A DNA stretch of 64,000 nt from Clostridia bacterium. Lineage in GTDB: Bacteria > Bacillota > TC1 > UBA5767. Below, one piece after another: positions 26,241 to 34,802 of the stretch (the stretch's first letter is position 1; each line of letters begins with the position of its first letter). The notes beneath the pieces were generated by a model. The model did not search any database. It was not told the origin of the DNA and saw only the letters and a program-made list of their open reading frames with translations. The stretch lies in contig CP069393.1 of assembly GCA_016887505.1 (NCBI GenBank), forward strand, positions 496,001 through 560,000. The letters run 5' to 3'. Position numbers and translations under genes: made by a program.

Positions 26241-28579
26241 TGTCACTTTTTGAGATCGTATTTTTTTCAATGTTGATTGGCATTGGGGCAGCATTAAAAT
26301 ATGGAATTCGCATGCCAGTCGTATTATTAATCCTAGTGCTAACAATAGGTTTGAGTGTACTATTAACAACATATAAAAAATGGGATACAAACGAAAAAGG
26401 ATTCAACAAAAAATGTATCGGCTTGCTCTTTGTACTATTGGTAAGCATGATTGTTGCTTTGGTTTCAGGAAAATATGCAGAGTACTATAGCAATAATAGA
26501 ATGAGCCAATTATCTAAGATAGCTAAAGAAGAGTATATATTGCTGTATTTAACCCAACCTATGCAAGAAAAAACTAGAAATAGTTTTCAAGGGAGTTCGC
26601 AATACTATAGTGGTATCTTTAAAACCGAAGATTGTGAGCATAACTTCAAGGTATCGCTTAATTTGCCTGAATCATTGAATTTAGGACAACAGATTGCCGT
26701 TGATCCTCAAAAACTGGAAATACCTGAACCTAGCGCGGGTGCAGGACAAATTGACTTTAGGGGCTATAATTTTAGTAAACATATTTTGCTCCAAGGAAAT
26801 CTGGCTCAAAACGAGTACCTAAGGGTAGAACAGGTTAAAAAGCCACTAGCCATCCGAATCGAACAACATAAACAACGTTTTTACAGAAAGCTAGATTCAT
26901 ATTTTGGTGAGCAAGCAGGATTATTGAAGGGGATGGTATTTGGCGATACTGAAAATATCACGGATGAGGATTTAGCACTACTGACCTCGTTAGGCTTAAG
27001 ACATTTGTTTGCAGTATCCGGGTTTCACGTTGGCATATACTATTGCCTACTTCTGATGCTCTGTGCACTCATAGGCTGTAAAGGTTGGCCTAGAACAATA
27101 GTAATTACGACAGGCTTGGTGTATTTTTGTCTACTAACGGGTTATAGTGCTTCAACTTTGCGGGCAAGCCTAGTTCTTTTTATATACCTTGCTATGGAAA
27201 ATTTGGAATGGGAGAAACGCTTTGCGACTTCTCTAGCCATGGCGGGCATGGTACTATTAGTATGGAATCCATATCTGATATATAGTGTGGGTTACAAGTT
27301 ATCCTTTGCTGCCGCCTTTGGCATTCAGTATCTGTATCCATTTTTTAAGAAGATGTTTGGGATGAGAATACTGGGGGTCGGATTAAGTGCATGGCTCGGC
27401 TCTTTACCATTTCAATCTGTTTTTTATGGTGTTTCTTGGATCGGAATCATATTCACACCAGTTTTTTCACTGTTTTTAAGCCTATTTCTACCATGTGTTT
27501 TTTGTGCCTATATATTGGACTTTTGTTTCTTAGCAAATGTAATTCTAATTGGTCTAAAACCAGTCTTGAAGTTGCTTGGATTTCTACTTCATGTCTTTGA
27601 ACACGTAGATATTCTTTCTTGGTTTTTGGAAAATACAATTCTTTGCTTTCCGTTAACATCCTTACCCAGAATGGTCTTCTATTATGCTTGCTTGGCTATT
27701 TTATTATGGCTGGGCACACAGATGCTAGAAAAGTATACGAGAAAAAAACAAATACTCACTAGCTGCATTATCCTTTTACTGGTTCTTTTTTTGAGCCTTC
27801 CGGTACCGGCAAGAGGCTTGGAAATTGTGTTTATCAATGTAGGACAAGGTGATGCTTCTTTGATACGGTACCGAAATTTCAGTATGCTGGTGGATACTGG
27901 AACAAGACAAGCTGGTCAATATGCTGTTGTTCCCTTTTTAAGGAGTAAAAAGTTAGAACATATAAATCTATTAGTACTGACGCATCCAGATCAAGATCAC
28001 ATTGGTGGTGCACTTAGGCTTCTAGATAGTGTTGAAGTGGATTATGTTGCTTTTAGTTTTGCTTCTAAAAATGAACTTATGTTAGATGAGACGGAGCTGT
28101 TAGAGAAACTAGAAGAGAAGCGCATTCCCTACGGTTACCATGCAAGTGGCGACAGGTGGAGAATTAAGGAGCTGTTGATTCAAACTATTTCACCAAATAG
28201 AAAAAGTTGTCAAAAGGAATTGGGGTCTAATGAAGGGTCTTTGGTATTAGCCGTTCGGTTTGAAAATATGTATATTCAAATGACAGGAGATATGGAAGGC
28301 ACTATGCTTGAAAATTTGCTGGAACCAATTCAAGATGAAAATATATTTCTTATGAAAGCACCGCATCATGGTTCGAGAGGATCATTCGATGAAACGATTT
28401 TTAATCAGTTAGATGTGGATTTGGTTGTCGTTTCCTGTGGGAAAAACAATCGATATGGTCATCCACATAAAGAAGTAATAGAGTATTGGCAGCAACGAGC
28501 AGTACCAGTTTACCGAACGGATGAGCAAGGTGAACTTTTCTTTCGCTATGTTGATAATGCATTATTCTTAGAAAACTGA
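26240..28579 (+). CDS. comEC: DNA internalisation protein ComEC/Rec2
   Basis: ComEC is the channel that brings single-stranded DNA into the cell. The 779-residue protein has an N-terminal membrane and OB-like region, a central competence domain with many helices (LRHLFAVSGFHVGIYY, GYSASTLRASLVL), and a C-terminal metallo-beta-lactamase-like domain (about 525-779) with HPDQDHIGG and APHHGSRGS. All parts look complete, so DNA uptake is possible, though no pilus genes lie in this window. Confidence 0.95.
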   Translation: MSLFEIVFFSMLIGIGAALKYGIRMPVVLLILVLTIGLSVLLTTYKKWDTNEKGFNKKCIGLLFVLLVSMIVALVSGKYAEYYSNNRMSQLSKIAKEEYILLYLTQPMQEKTRNSFQGSSQYYSGIFKTEDCEHNFKVSLNLPESLNLGQQIAVDPQKLEIPEPSAGAGQIDFRGYNFSKHILLQGNLAQNEYLRVEQVKKPLAIRIEQHKQRFYRKLDSYFGEQAGLLKGMVFGDTENITDEDLALLTSLGLRHLFAVSGFHVGIYYCLLLMLCALIGCKGWPRTIVITTGLVYFCLLTGYSASTLRASLVLFIYLAMENLEWEKRFATSLAMAGMVLLVWNPYLIYSVGYKLSFAAAFGIQYLYPFFKKMFGMRILGVGLSAWLGSLPFQSVFYGVSWIGIIFTPVFSLFLSLFLPCVFCAYILDFCFLANVILIGLKPVLKLLGFLLHVFEHVDILSWFLENTILCFPLTSLPRMVFYYACLAILLWLGTQMLEKYTRKKQILTSCIILLLVLFLSLPVPARGLEIVFINVGQGDASLIRYRNFSMLVDTGTRQAGQYAVVPFLRSKKLEHINLLVLTHPDQDHIGGALRLLDSVEVDYVAFSFASKNELMLDETELLEKLEEKRIPYGYHASGDRWRIKELLIQTISPNRKSCQKELGSNEGSLVLAVRFENMYIQMTGDMEGTMLENLLEPIQDENIFLMKAPHHGSRGSFDETIFNQLDVDLVVVSCGKNNRYGHPHKEVIEYWQQRAVPVYRTDEQGELFFRYVDNALFLEN

Positions 28580-28624
28580 TTTGTATGTGGTAAACTATTC
28601 AGAGAATGAAGATGAGGTAATGAA

Positions 28625-29608
28625 ATGGATAAAATTGAAGATTGGTTGAGTAAAAATGGTTCTAAGCCGTTATATGTTATTGCAGGTGAAAATGGATTTT
28701 TACGTAATGAAAATGAACGCGAGCTTTTAGACTGTATCCGGTTAGACCGGGAAGTAGAAAAGTTGGCTGAGAATGAACCGTTAGAGGTCTTGGTTGAAAG
28801 TGCTAATATGCTTTCTCTTTTTGGCACCGGAAAGGTAATAATACAGCGTAATCCAGTTTGGCTGAAGAAAGCGGAAGAATTGGATGAATTAATGCAGTGG
28901 GTTGAGAATCCCGTACCCGGTATAACGGTCGTAATCGTTTGGGAATTTAAAGCTGATAAACGAAAGAAATCTTTCAAGTGGTTTACAAAAAAGGGAAGCA
29001 TGATTTTTTGTGATAATTTGAAACCATGGGAGTTACCTGCTTGGATAAAAAAACGGTTTGCTATTCGAAAAAAACGCATAGATCCAACAGCGGCAGAAGC
29101 TCTTTTGGCTTTAGTAGGAGATTCTCAGGCACTTCTTGATAATGAGATTGAAAAGATTTGTCTTTATGCTGGAACCCAAAAGGATATCCCCTTGTCTATG
29201 GTAGAAGAACTATCTTCTGCAAGTGCAGAAGCAGGCATCTTTGATTTTATAGATACTTTATGCGCCAAACAAGGAGTAGCATGTCTAAATAAGTTGGATA
29301 ATCTATTGAAAATGAAAGAACCTGAAGTAAAAATCAATTTCATGATTGCTAGGCAATTCCGCATTCTCTTACAAGGAAAGCAACTAAAAAGAAGTGGTGT
29401 GCTACGTCAAGATATTGCGTCAAAAATGAAAGTGAACCCATACGTTTGGAAAAAGGCGGAGCCCTTTGTGGATCGTTATTCAGAATCTATTTTAGAAGAG
29501 TACTTTTTTAAATCCCAAAAGCTAGATTGGGATATGAAAAGTGGAAAAGGCGAGCCTAGGGTTTTACTAGAACAACTGATTTTAGATTTTTGCTCTAACG
29601 AATCCTAA
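28625..29608 (+). CDS. holA: DNA polymerase III subunit delta
   Basis: HolA is the wrench subunit of the clamp loader that opens the beta clamp. The 327-residue protein shows the family layout without a Walker A motif: PLYVIAGENGFLRNENE at the start, and a C-terminal collar domain with INFMIARQFRILLQGKQLK. It follows comEC, as in many Firmicutes. A terminator lies downstream at 29708. Confidence 0.9.
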   Translation: MDKIEDWLSKNGSKPLYVIAGENGFLRNENERELLDCIRLDREVEKLAENEPLEVLVESANMLSLFGTGKVIIQRNPVWLKKAEELDELMQWVENPVPGITVVIVWEFKADKRKKSFKWFTKKGSMIFCDNLKPWELPAWIKKRFAIRKKRIDPTAAEALLALVGDSQALLDNEIEKICLYAGTQKDIPLSMVEELSSASAEAGIFDFIDTLCAKQGVACLNKLDNLLKMKEPEVKINFMIARQFRILLQGKQLKRSGVLRQDIASKMKVNPYVWKKAEPFVDRYSESILEEYFFKSQKLDWDMKSGKGEPRVLLEQLILDFCSNES

Positions 29609-29707
29609 TTCAGCTAGAGGGTTAGAACAATTGCGAAAAAGACGTGATTTGCAGCCCAAATCGTAGGAAAATATGACCAGTGTTATAGGGTATTATATGG
29701 TATTTCT

Positions 29708-29737
29708 AAAGCTGATGTAATATCAGCTTTTTTTGTT
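29708..29737 (+). terminator. Terminator downstream of holA
   Basis: AAAGCTGAT, loop GTAAT, ATCAGCTTT and a T run. It lies 100 bases after holA; no gene is seen in between. Confidence 0.85.
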
Positions 29738-29766
29738 TTTCTTGACAATATTAAACAGCTATAATT

Positions 29767-29774
29767 GCTATACA
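29767..29774 (+). repeat. 8-bp target site duplication of the second insertion sequence, left copy
   Basis: GCTATACA here is repeated at 31129-31136 on the other side of the element. A ninth base (G) also matches, so the duplication may be 9 bp. Confidence 0.85.
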
Positions 29775-31128
29775 GTTAGTGTCAAGTTAAGTGCGCAATT
29801 TCATCAGTATTGAATTAGGCATTGTGCCGGTCAAGCTGCTTGTTGTCGTTCGGAAGCAGTCAGCTCAAGAGTTTCTGGTTTAACATAAGAGCGGCCAGTA
29901 GACCAGTCCTCACTGTACTCAATAAGGTAACTGGTAACTAGACGGACATAGGAATCAGTGGTAGGAAAAACACCTACAACACCGGAGCGACGTCGGATCT
30001 CTCGGTTGAGTCTCTCAATCATGTTTGTAGATGAAATCTTTCGAGAGTCAATGCGAGGGAATTCGTAGAATCTAATTGAGTCTTCAAGCCCTTCTTCCAG
30101 TGTTTTAATCGCTTTAGGAAATCGGGATTCGTACTCGTCCATAACCAGGTTCGCATAAGACCGTGCAGCTTGTTCATCCGGCTGAAGCCATATGTTTTTA
30201 AGTTTCGCAGCAAAGGATTTCTTTTCCTTTGCTGGTATATATGCCAAGATGTTTCTCATAAAGTGAACCTTGCATCGCTGCCAGGTGGTACCGATGAACG
30301 ATTCTTTTACAGAAGCTACAAGCCCTTTGTGAGCATCACTGACAACCAACCAGACCTTCTCCAGACCACGTTCCTTCAGAGAGTCAAACATGTGATTGTA
30401 GCTGGCCTTGGACTCTTCATACATGGGTTCAACAGCCAGAATATCCCTGGTACCATCGGTTCTAAGACCACAAACAACATGGACTGCCATATTGGCAACA
30501 TGCCCATCAACGCGAATTTTTTCGTAAAGGGCATCAACCCAAAGTACGGGATATTCCTTATCCAGTTCTCGGTTCAGAAATGCATCTACCTGAGACTGTA
30601 ATTCCTTGGTGATGTTACTGACCTGGCTCCTTGAAATAGATTCAATACCCAGGCTCTTGGCAAGCTTCTCGATTTTTCTAGTGGAAACTCCGTTGATGAA
30701 TGCCTCTTGTATAACATTGATCAGAGCCACTTCGGATCGTTTCCGTTCAGTCACGAAGAAGGGGATATAGCCTCCCTTACGTGGTTTGGGTACCATCAAG
30801 TACATGCTGCCCATTCTGGTGTCAAAACGTCTTGGGCGGTATCCTGCGCGATACTTTTTACGAGTCTCGGTGCGCTCAGATTTGCCAGCACCGATTTCTT
30901 CTGCAAACTCAACTTGCATGAGTTGATCGCAAAGCCAAGTAAGCATCGCGAGCATAGGATCTTCAGTAGTCATGAATTTGAGTAGCATTTTTTCGAAGGG
31001 TAGATTAGAATTAAGATGAGTCATCAGTCGATCTCCTTTTCGGATAGTTTCGTCACTTACCTAATTCGGAGTTTACTGATGGCTTTCCTTTTTATTAATC
31101 ACTTTTGCGCATTTAATTGTATACGATC
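29775..31128 (-). mobile_element. Second IS256-family insertion sequence
   Basis: A 1354-bp element with imperfect inverted ends. The left end reads GTTAGTGTCAAGTTAAGTGC; the right end read on the minus strand starts GATCGTATACAATTAAATGC. Both share the core TTAARTGCGCAA. GCTATACA flanks both sides. It carries one intact transposase on the minus strand. Its ends and protein differ from the first element, so the two came from separate invasions. Confidence 0.88.
29831..31024 (-). CDS. IS256-family transposase (second element)
   Basis: A 397-residue DDE transposase with D164 (LWVDALYEK), D230 (VVSDAHKGL) and E337 (STNMIERLNREIRRR), plus WQRCKVHFMRN. It is complete. Only the general family motifs are shared with the transposase at 24311; most residues differ, so this is another subgroup. 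It points against the surrounding genes. The ATG follows AGGAGATCGACTG on the minus strand. Confidence 0.95.
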   Translation of the reverse strand: MTHLNSNLPFEKMLLKFMTTEDPMLAMLTWLCDQLMQVEFAEEIGAGKSERTETRKKYRAGYRPRRFDTRMGSMYLMVPKPRKGGYIPFFVTERKRSEVALINVIQEAFINGVSTRKIEKLAKSLGIESISRSQVSNITKELQSQVDAFLNRELDKEYPVLWVDALYEKIRVDGHVANMAVHVVCGLRTDGTRDILAVEPMYEESKASYNHMFDSLKERGLEKVWLVVSDAHKGLVASVKESFIGTTWQRCKVHFMRNILAYIPAKEKKSFAAKLKNIWLQPDEQAARSYANLVMDEYESRFPKAIKTLEEGLEDSIRFYEFPRIDSRKISSTNMIERLNREIRRRSGVVGVFPTTDSYVRLVTSYLIEYSEDWSTGRSYVKPETLELTASERQQAA

Positions 31129-31193
31129 GCTATACAGGTATAGAGAAAGTAAAAAAAGGGGCGATAATAAGTGAGTATCAGCATCTATGAAGA

Positions 31194-31243
31194 TTGCTAT
31201 TTATTTCACAAGATGATAGAATAATATATGAAAAATTTCACAA
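31194..31243 (+). promoter_or_regulatory. Candidate Rex-controlled promoter with two operators
   Basis: TTGCTA (31194-31199), 17 bases, and TAGAAT (31217-31222) form a possible promoter. Site 1, TTGCTATTTATTTCACAA (31194-31211), matches the staphylococcal-type Rex consensus TTGTGAAWWWWTTCACAA at 15 of 18 positions. Site 2, ATATGAAAAATTTCACAA (31226-31243), matches at 16 of 18. Site 1 covers the -35 box and spacer; site 2 covers the expected start of transcription. Such placement fits repression. rex itself is at 614. Confidence 0.55.
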
Positions 31244-31359
31244 TCAGGCAAAGCCAAAACAAATGGGTCTGTGATAGAAGAATGACCTATACCTAATATT
31301 ATTATTTTTGATTTCAATATACTTGTATGTTAATAAATTATTGGGAGGAAATGTAAAAT

Positions 31360-32235
31360 ATGGCGATTAAACGTGGATTTGACTTATTGTCACCTTGTGA
31401 AATAACCCAAATGGCAGCTTCTGTGGGCGTAAGTAAGGGTAAGGAAAAAGGCATAGTTCTGTTGGTCTTGGGGATTATGGCGGGAATATTCATTGGTTTG
31501 GCATCCGAGTTTAACATTATTGCGACTTTTGATACTGGTCTCAATGATAGCTTGACAAAACTACTTGGTGGTCTTGTTTTTTCACTAGGACTGATTTTAG
31601 TGCTAATAGCAGGTGCGGAACTTTTTACTGGAAATACCCTGTTAATCATTTCTTTTTTAAGTAGAAAAATTAGTCTAAAGGAGCTTTTGCGTAACTGGGG
31701 CATAGTATATTTAGGAAATTTCCTTGGTTCGTTAATCTTGGTAGCCCTAATCGTTTATGCGCGTCCTTGGATTGGAGGAAAGGAACAATTTGCTTACCAT
31801 GCGATTAATATTGCAGCTTCAAAAGTGAACCTTGACTTTTCTACGATATTTGTGAGAGGCATTTTGGCTAATATGTTAGTAGTACTAGCCGTTTGGCTGA
31901 GTTTCAGCGGTCGAACTTTGATTGATAAAGTTGTTGCTGTGATTTTTCCCATCACAGCTTTTGTGGCTTCTGGATTTGAACACTGTATAGCCAATATGTT
32001 TTATATTCCGTTCGGAATTGTACTAAAAAATTCACCCCAAATAATTACCAAGTATAGCGTGCTATACCCGGAGGTTGATCTGACCAATCTGCATGCATTA
32101 GGCTTCGTAAGGTTTAATCTAATCGCTTCTACATTGGGAAATATTGTTGGCGGTGTGTGCTTTGTCGGAGCTTTATACTGGTATGTGCATATAGTGTGCC
32201 CCAGAACGAATGGAAAGAGCAAAGTGAATAGTTGA
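31360..32235 (+). CDS. Formate/nitrite transporter family channel
   Basis: A 291-residue FNT-family pentameric channel for small monovalent anions (formate, nitrite, hydrosulfide or similar). It has six transmembrane segments and the family motifs GAELFTGNTLLI and GFEHCIANMFYIPFGI, with the conserved pore histidine in the latter. The ATG follows GGGAGG at 11 bases. Substrate cannot be read from sequence; the candidate Rex operators upstream favour a fermentation product such as formate. It is flanked by an insertion sequence and a riboswitch, and looks monocistronic. Confidence 0.9.
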   Translation: MAIKRGFDLLSPCEITQMAASVGVSKGKEKGIVLLVLGIMAGIFIGLASEFNIIATFDTGLNDSLTKLLGGLVFSLGLILVLIAGAELFTGNTLLIISFLSRKISLKELLRNWGIVYLGNFLGSLILVALIVYARPWIGGKEQFAYHAINIAASKVNLDFSTIFVRGILANMLVVLAVWLSFSGRTLIDKVVAVIFPITAFVASGFEHCIANMFYIPFGIVLKNSPQIITKYSVLYPEVDLTNLHALGFVRFNLIASTLGNIVGGVCFVGALYWYVHIVCPRTNGKSKVNS

Positions 32236-32390
32236 TATTTCTGGCTAAATCTTGATTTGAACTAGTCCCGTTATGAAGATGAGGTAGATTTATCTGGTAT
32301 TTTGTATAGATAATAAACCAGGAATAAAGATTTTCTTTCAGTACTATGCTACCCAACGGATTAAACCTGATGTATAATAAAAATAATAGA

Positions 32391-32516
32391 AGAGGCACTT
32401 CCGGAAAAAGGGTGTGATTCCCTTACAGTCCTAGCTACCGTTATAGTCGGAAAACGCAAGTTGCTCATATTTATCTCTAGGGTTAGACTTCGGGCTACCC
32501 TAGGTGGCCTTTTTAT
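32391..32516 (+). ncRNA. Probable cobalamin riboswitch
   Basis: The core reads GGTGTGATTCCCTTACAGTC (32411 on), then CTAGCTACCGTTATAGTCGG. This follows the order of the B12-box region (GGTGAAAATCC, ACAG.CC..GC.ACTGT). AGGCAC near the start can pair with GTGGCCT near the end, and a hairpin with CTAGGGT / ACCCTAG followed by a T run sits at 32476-32515. The usual CCCGC segment is degenerate, so this may be a variant. The downstream genes fit vitamin B12 uptake. Confidence 0.6.
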
Positions 32517-32670
32517 TTTGGCTAATCGGTTAAATAAGCTTTGTTGCGGTTGATGTTTTATGCATTTCTTCTTGAGATAGATAGGCAAAGAGTTCTGAGC
32601 ATAATGGCGTATACAATAAAATGACACAGGTAATTTCTAATCTGGATTGGTAAGTATTAGGAGGTGTAGT

Positions 32671-33153
32671 ATGGAAGCGAAAGAAGTAGCTTTTGCAGCA
32701 TTATTTGCTTCTTTGTTTACTTTGGGTGATTTTATATCTGTTTATAACTTCCAAGTTGTAACCGCATTTATGGTAGTTTGCTTTGTATATTGTGGGTATA
32801 GGGTACTTTTGTCAGCCACTTTAATATATAGCCTAATCGATGTTATCTTTGGTTTGGGCATGTATTGGACGTTGGTTCTGAATTGGGAAGTAGCAGCGTT
32901 GAGTGTTATTTTGGTCCTACACTACAGACCCAAATCGTATGGATTAGCAGCTGGCTTAGCCTTTCTAACGTTCAGCTTAGTAGATGCTGTGGTAGCATCG
33001 TTGATTTTAAGAGTATCACTATGGGCCTATTTAATTGCAGGTAGTTTTTTCGTAGTACGTGGTGTGGTGTCTGGCCTAATCATTGGTACTTTACTCGTGA
33101 AAATTCTAGAGAGAAGGACGAATCTACATGAAGCATATAGGAAAATTAGCTAA
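32671..33153 (+). CDS. ECF transporter S component-like membrane protein
   Basis: A 160-residue very hydrophobic protein with five or six transmembrane helices, in the size range and style of substrate-capture (S) components of energy-coupling-factor transporters. I chose ATG 32671 after AGGAGGTG. The N-terminal MEAKEVAFAALFASLFTLGDF resembles the S-component first helix. No ATPase or T component is nearby, so it would share a common ECF module encoded elsewhere. The upstream riboswitch and the overlapping DUF4430 gene suggest a corrinoid as substrate; this is inference. Confidence 0.7.
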   Translation: MEAKEVAFAALFASLFTLGDFISVYNFQVVTAFMVVCFVYCGYRVLLSATLIYSLIDVIFGLGMYWTLVLNWEVAALSVILVLHYRPKSYGLAAGLAFLTFSLVDAVVASLILRVSLWAYLIAGSFFVVRGVVSGLIIGTLLVKILERRTNLHEAYRKIS

Positions 33154-33508
33154 AGTATTGCTTGTTGTTGCACTTTCTGTAACGATGGTAGCTTGTGCAA
33201 AAGAAGCCCCTGCCCAAGCAGAAAAAAGTATTAGTATTGAGATTAGAAATTTACAGGGTGAGGAGCTTGCCTTGGTTGAATGTAAGACGCAAGCGGAAGT
33301 ATTATCGGACGTTCTAATTGAGCAAGACCTGTTTGAATACGAAGTTACGGGACTAGGCAAATTTATCACAGCTATGAATGGACTTGAAGCAGATCCCGCA
33401 TCTGAGTATTGGGCAATTTATGTAAATGGAGAATACGGACTCTATGGTGTAGATAACCAAAAAATTCAAGACGGGGATACCTACCTTTTTGAGTTGGAAG
33501 AATTTTAA
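33128..33508 (+). CDS. DUF4430 lipoprotein, possible corrinoid binder
   Basis: A 126-residue secreted lipoprotein. The signal peptide ends in the lipobox MVAC, with the lipidated C23. The rest matches DUF4430, which resembles the C-terminal beta domain of the B12-binding proteins intrinsic factor and transcobalamin: YWAIYVNGEYGLYGVDNQKI and DGDTYLFELE. It overlaps the S-component gene by 26 bases, so the two are probably made together. It may present a substrate to the transporter on the outer face of the membrane. Binding itself is not shown by sequence. Confidence 0.75.
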   Translation: MKHIGKLAKVLLVVALSVTMVACAKEAPAQAEKSISIEIRNLQGEELALVECKTQAEVLSDVLIEQDLFEYEVTGLGKFITAMNGLEADPASEYWAIYVNGEYGLYGVDNQKIQDGDTYLFELEEF

Positions 33509-33514
33509 AATGAA

Positions 33515-33546
33515 AAACTATTTCCAGATGGAGATAGTTTTTTTGT
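33515..33546 (+). terminator. Terminator after the DUF4430 gene
   Basis: AAACTATTTCC, loop AGAT, GGAGATAGTTT and a T run. Confidence 0.85.
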
Positions 33547-33674
33547 TATTACAATACGGAACATCTGATGAGACTACAAAGGTAGCTTAGCCCATACAGG
33601 ACTTGTTCCTAGCTATTCTAAATTAGTGCGCTTGTGTGGTATTATTATATATATCTTAAGTTGAGGAGAAATCA

Positions 33675-34655
33675 ATGGGAACGGTGACGAATGCACTAAA
33701 TATGTTGTTCATCTTGAGTAATGGAAAGACCTACAAAATTAGAGAATTGGCGGAGATGCTTGAGGTAAGCTCTAAATCGATTCGAATTTATAGAGATGCC
33801 CTAGATGGAGCTGGTATTTATGTATTGGAAAAGCGTGGCAAGTATGGAGGCTATTATTTGCCCAGAGACTTTCAAAATAGCTTGTTGGGTTTGAATCTTA
33901 ATGATGAAGAAAAGTTAGCTCTGGAATTGGTGGAAGGAGAACTTAGAAGTAGCCACCATGTGGAGTCTAAAAACATAAGTTCCTTATTGCGAAAACTTCA
34001 ACTTGTTGAGGAAAAAAGACGACATGCAGAAAGTGAACCCATAGTTCAAAGCAGTCATATTGTAAGTGGAGCTAGGCCAAATATCAATCCGGATAAGGAA
34101 AGAGAAAAGTTGGTTTGTGTTATTAAGGCGAAACGTGAAAAGCGGAAGATCGCACTTAACTATAAGTCTCTAAGTGGAACCACAAATCGTAGGATCCTTC
34201 ATGTTTACAGTACGTATACCTATCGAGGTGAAATCTATCTAGTTGCATACTGTGAATTGAGAAAGGATATTCGGGATTTTAAATTAAGACGGGCTAACCA
34301 TATTGAATTACTAGATGAAACCTTTACGCCAAAGGATGGTTTCTCAGTGTCAGATTATATGAAGAATTGTATAGGGATATTCAAAGGGGAAGAAATAAAG
34401 TTGATACTTAAAATTTGGGGTCCTATGGCACAAATAGTAAGGGAGACGATTTATTCTGATACTCAGATTATTGAGGAAGTAGCGGATGAAGGAGCAATCT
34501 TGTTTAAGGCAACCATGAGAGGTCAACAGGAAATAGTAGCATGGATACTCAGTATGGGTTCAACAGTGCAGGTTTTAGAACCGGAAGGACTCCGAAAAGC
34601 CATAGCTAAAGAAAGTAAGAAAATAGGGAATTTATACAAAGAGCCATCAAAATGA
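33675..34655 (+). CDS. HTH and WYL domain transcriptional regulator
   Basis: A 326-residue protein with an N-terminal helix-turn-helix of the HTH_11/DeoR kind (about 10-60, KTYKIRELAEMLEVSSKSIRIY), a middle linker, a WYL domain (about 150-225, YRGEIYLVAYCELRKDIRDF) and a WCX-like C-terminal domain. WYL domains sense nucleic acid or nucleotide ligands. Its targets are unknown. It stands alone, with its own terminator overlapping the stop codon. The neighbour on the other side is a convergent membrane-protein gene. Confidence 0.88.
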   Translation: MGTVTNALNMLFILSNGKTYKIRELAEMLEVSSKSIRIYRDALDGAGIYVLEKRGKYGGYYLPRDFQNSLLGLNLNDEEKLALELVEGELRSSHHVESKNISSLLRKLQLVEEKRRHAESEPIVQSSHIVSGARPNINPDKEREKLVCVIKAKREKRKIALNYKSLSGTTNRRILHVYSTYTYRGEIYLVAYCELRKDIRDFKLRRANHIELLDETFTPKDGFSVSDYMKNCIGIFKGEEIKLILKIWGPMAQIVRETIYSDTQIIEEVADEGAILFKATMRGQQEIVAWILSMGSTVQVLEPEGLRKAIAKESKKIGNLYKEPSK

Positions 34656-34665
34656 TGGCTCTTTT
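34638..34665 (+). terminator. Terminator overlapping the WYL gene stop
   Basis: AAAGAGCCATCA, loop AAA, TGATGGCTCTTTT. The stop codon TGA lies inside the 3' arm. Confidence 0.9.
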
Positions 34666-34670
34666 GACGT

Positions 34671-34746
34671 ATTGATTGAGAAGTCTCCCTTAACTTAGCT
34701 TTCTCAACTTATAAATGAGAAGCAAAAGGGGAGTAAATCAATTTTT
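34671..34746. other. Large imperfect stem-loop in a convergent intergenic region
   Basis: Three pairing blocks in order, ATTGATT with AATCAAT, CTCCCTT with AGGGGAG, and GCTTTCTCA with TGAGAAGC, can form one long interrupted hairpin of about 72 bases that ends in TTTTT. It lies between two converging genes. It may be a terminator for the minus-strand gene or a small RNA; function unknown. Confidence 0.5.
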
Positions 34747-34802
34747 ACATTACCGATATTACTCAAGAAGCCACCACTTCTTTAAGTGGGGAGTAATGCC
34801 CC

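Noticed and set aside
31171-31224. A 17-codon frame starting with GTG after AAAAGGGGCG
   Set aside because: Too short, and its end coincides with the candidate Rex promoter and operator, which explains the sequence better.
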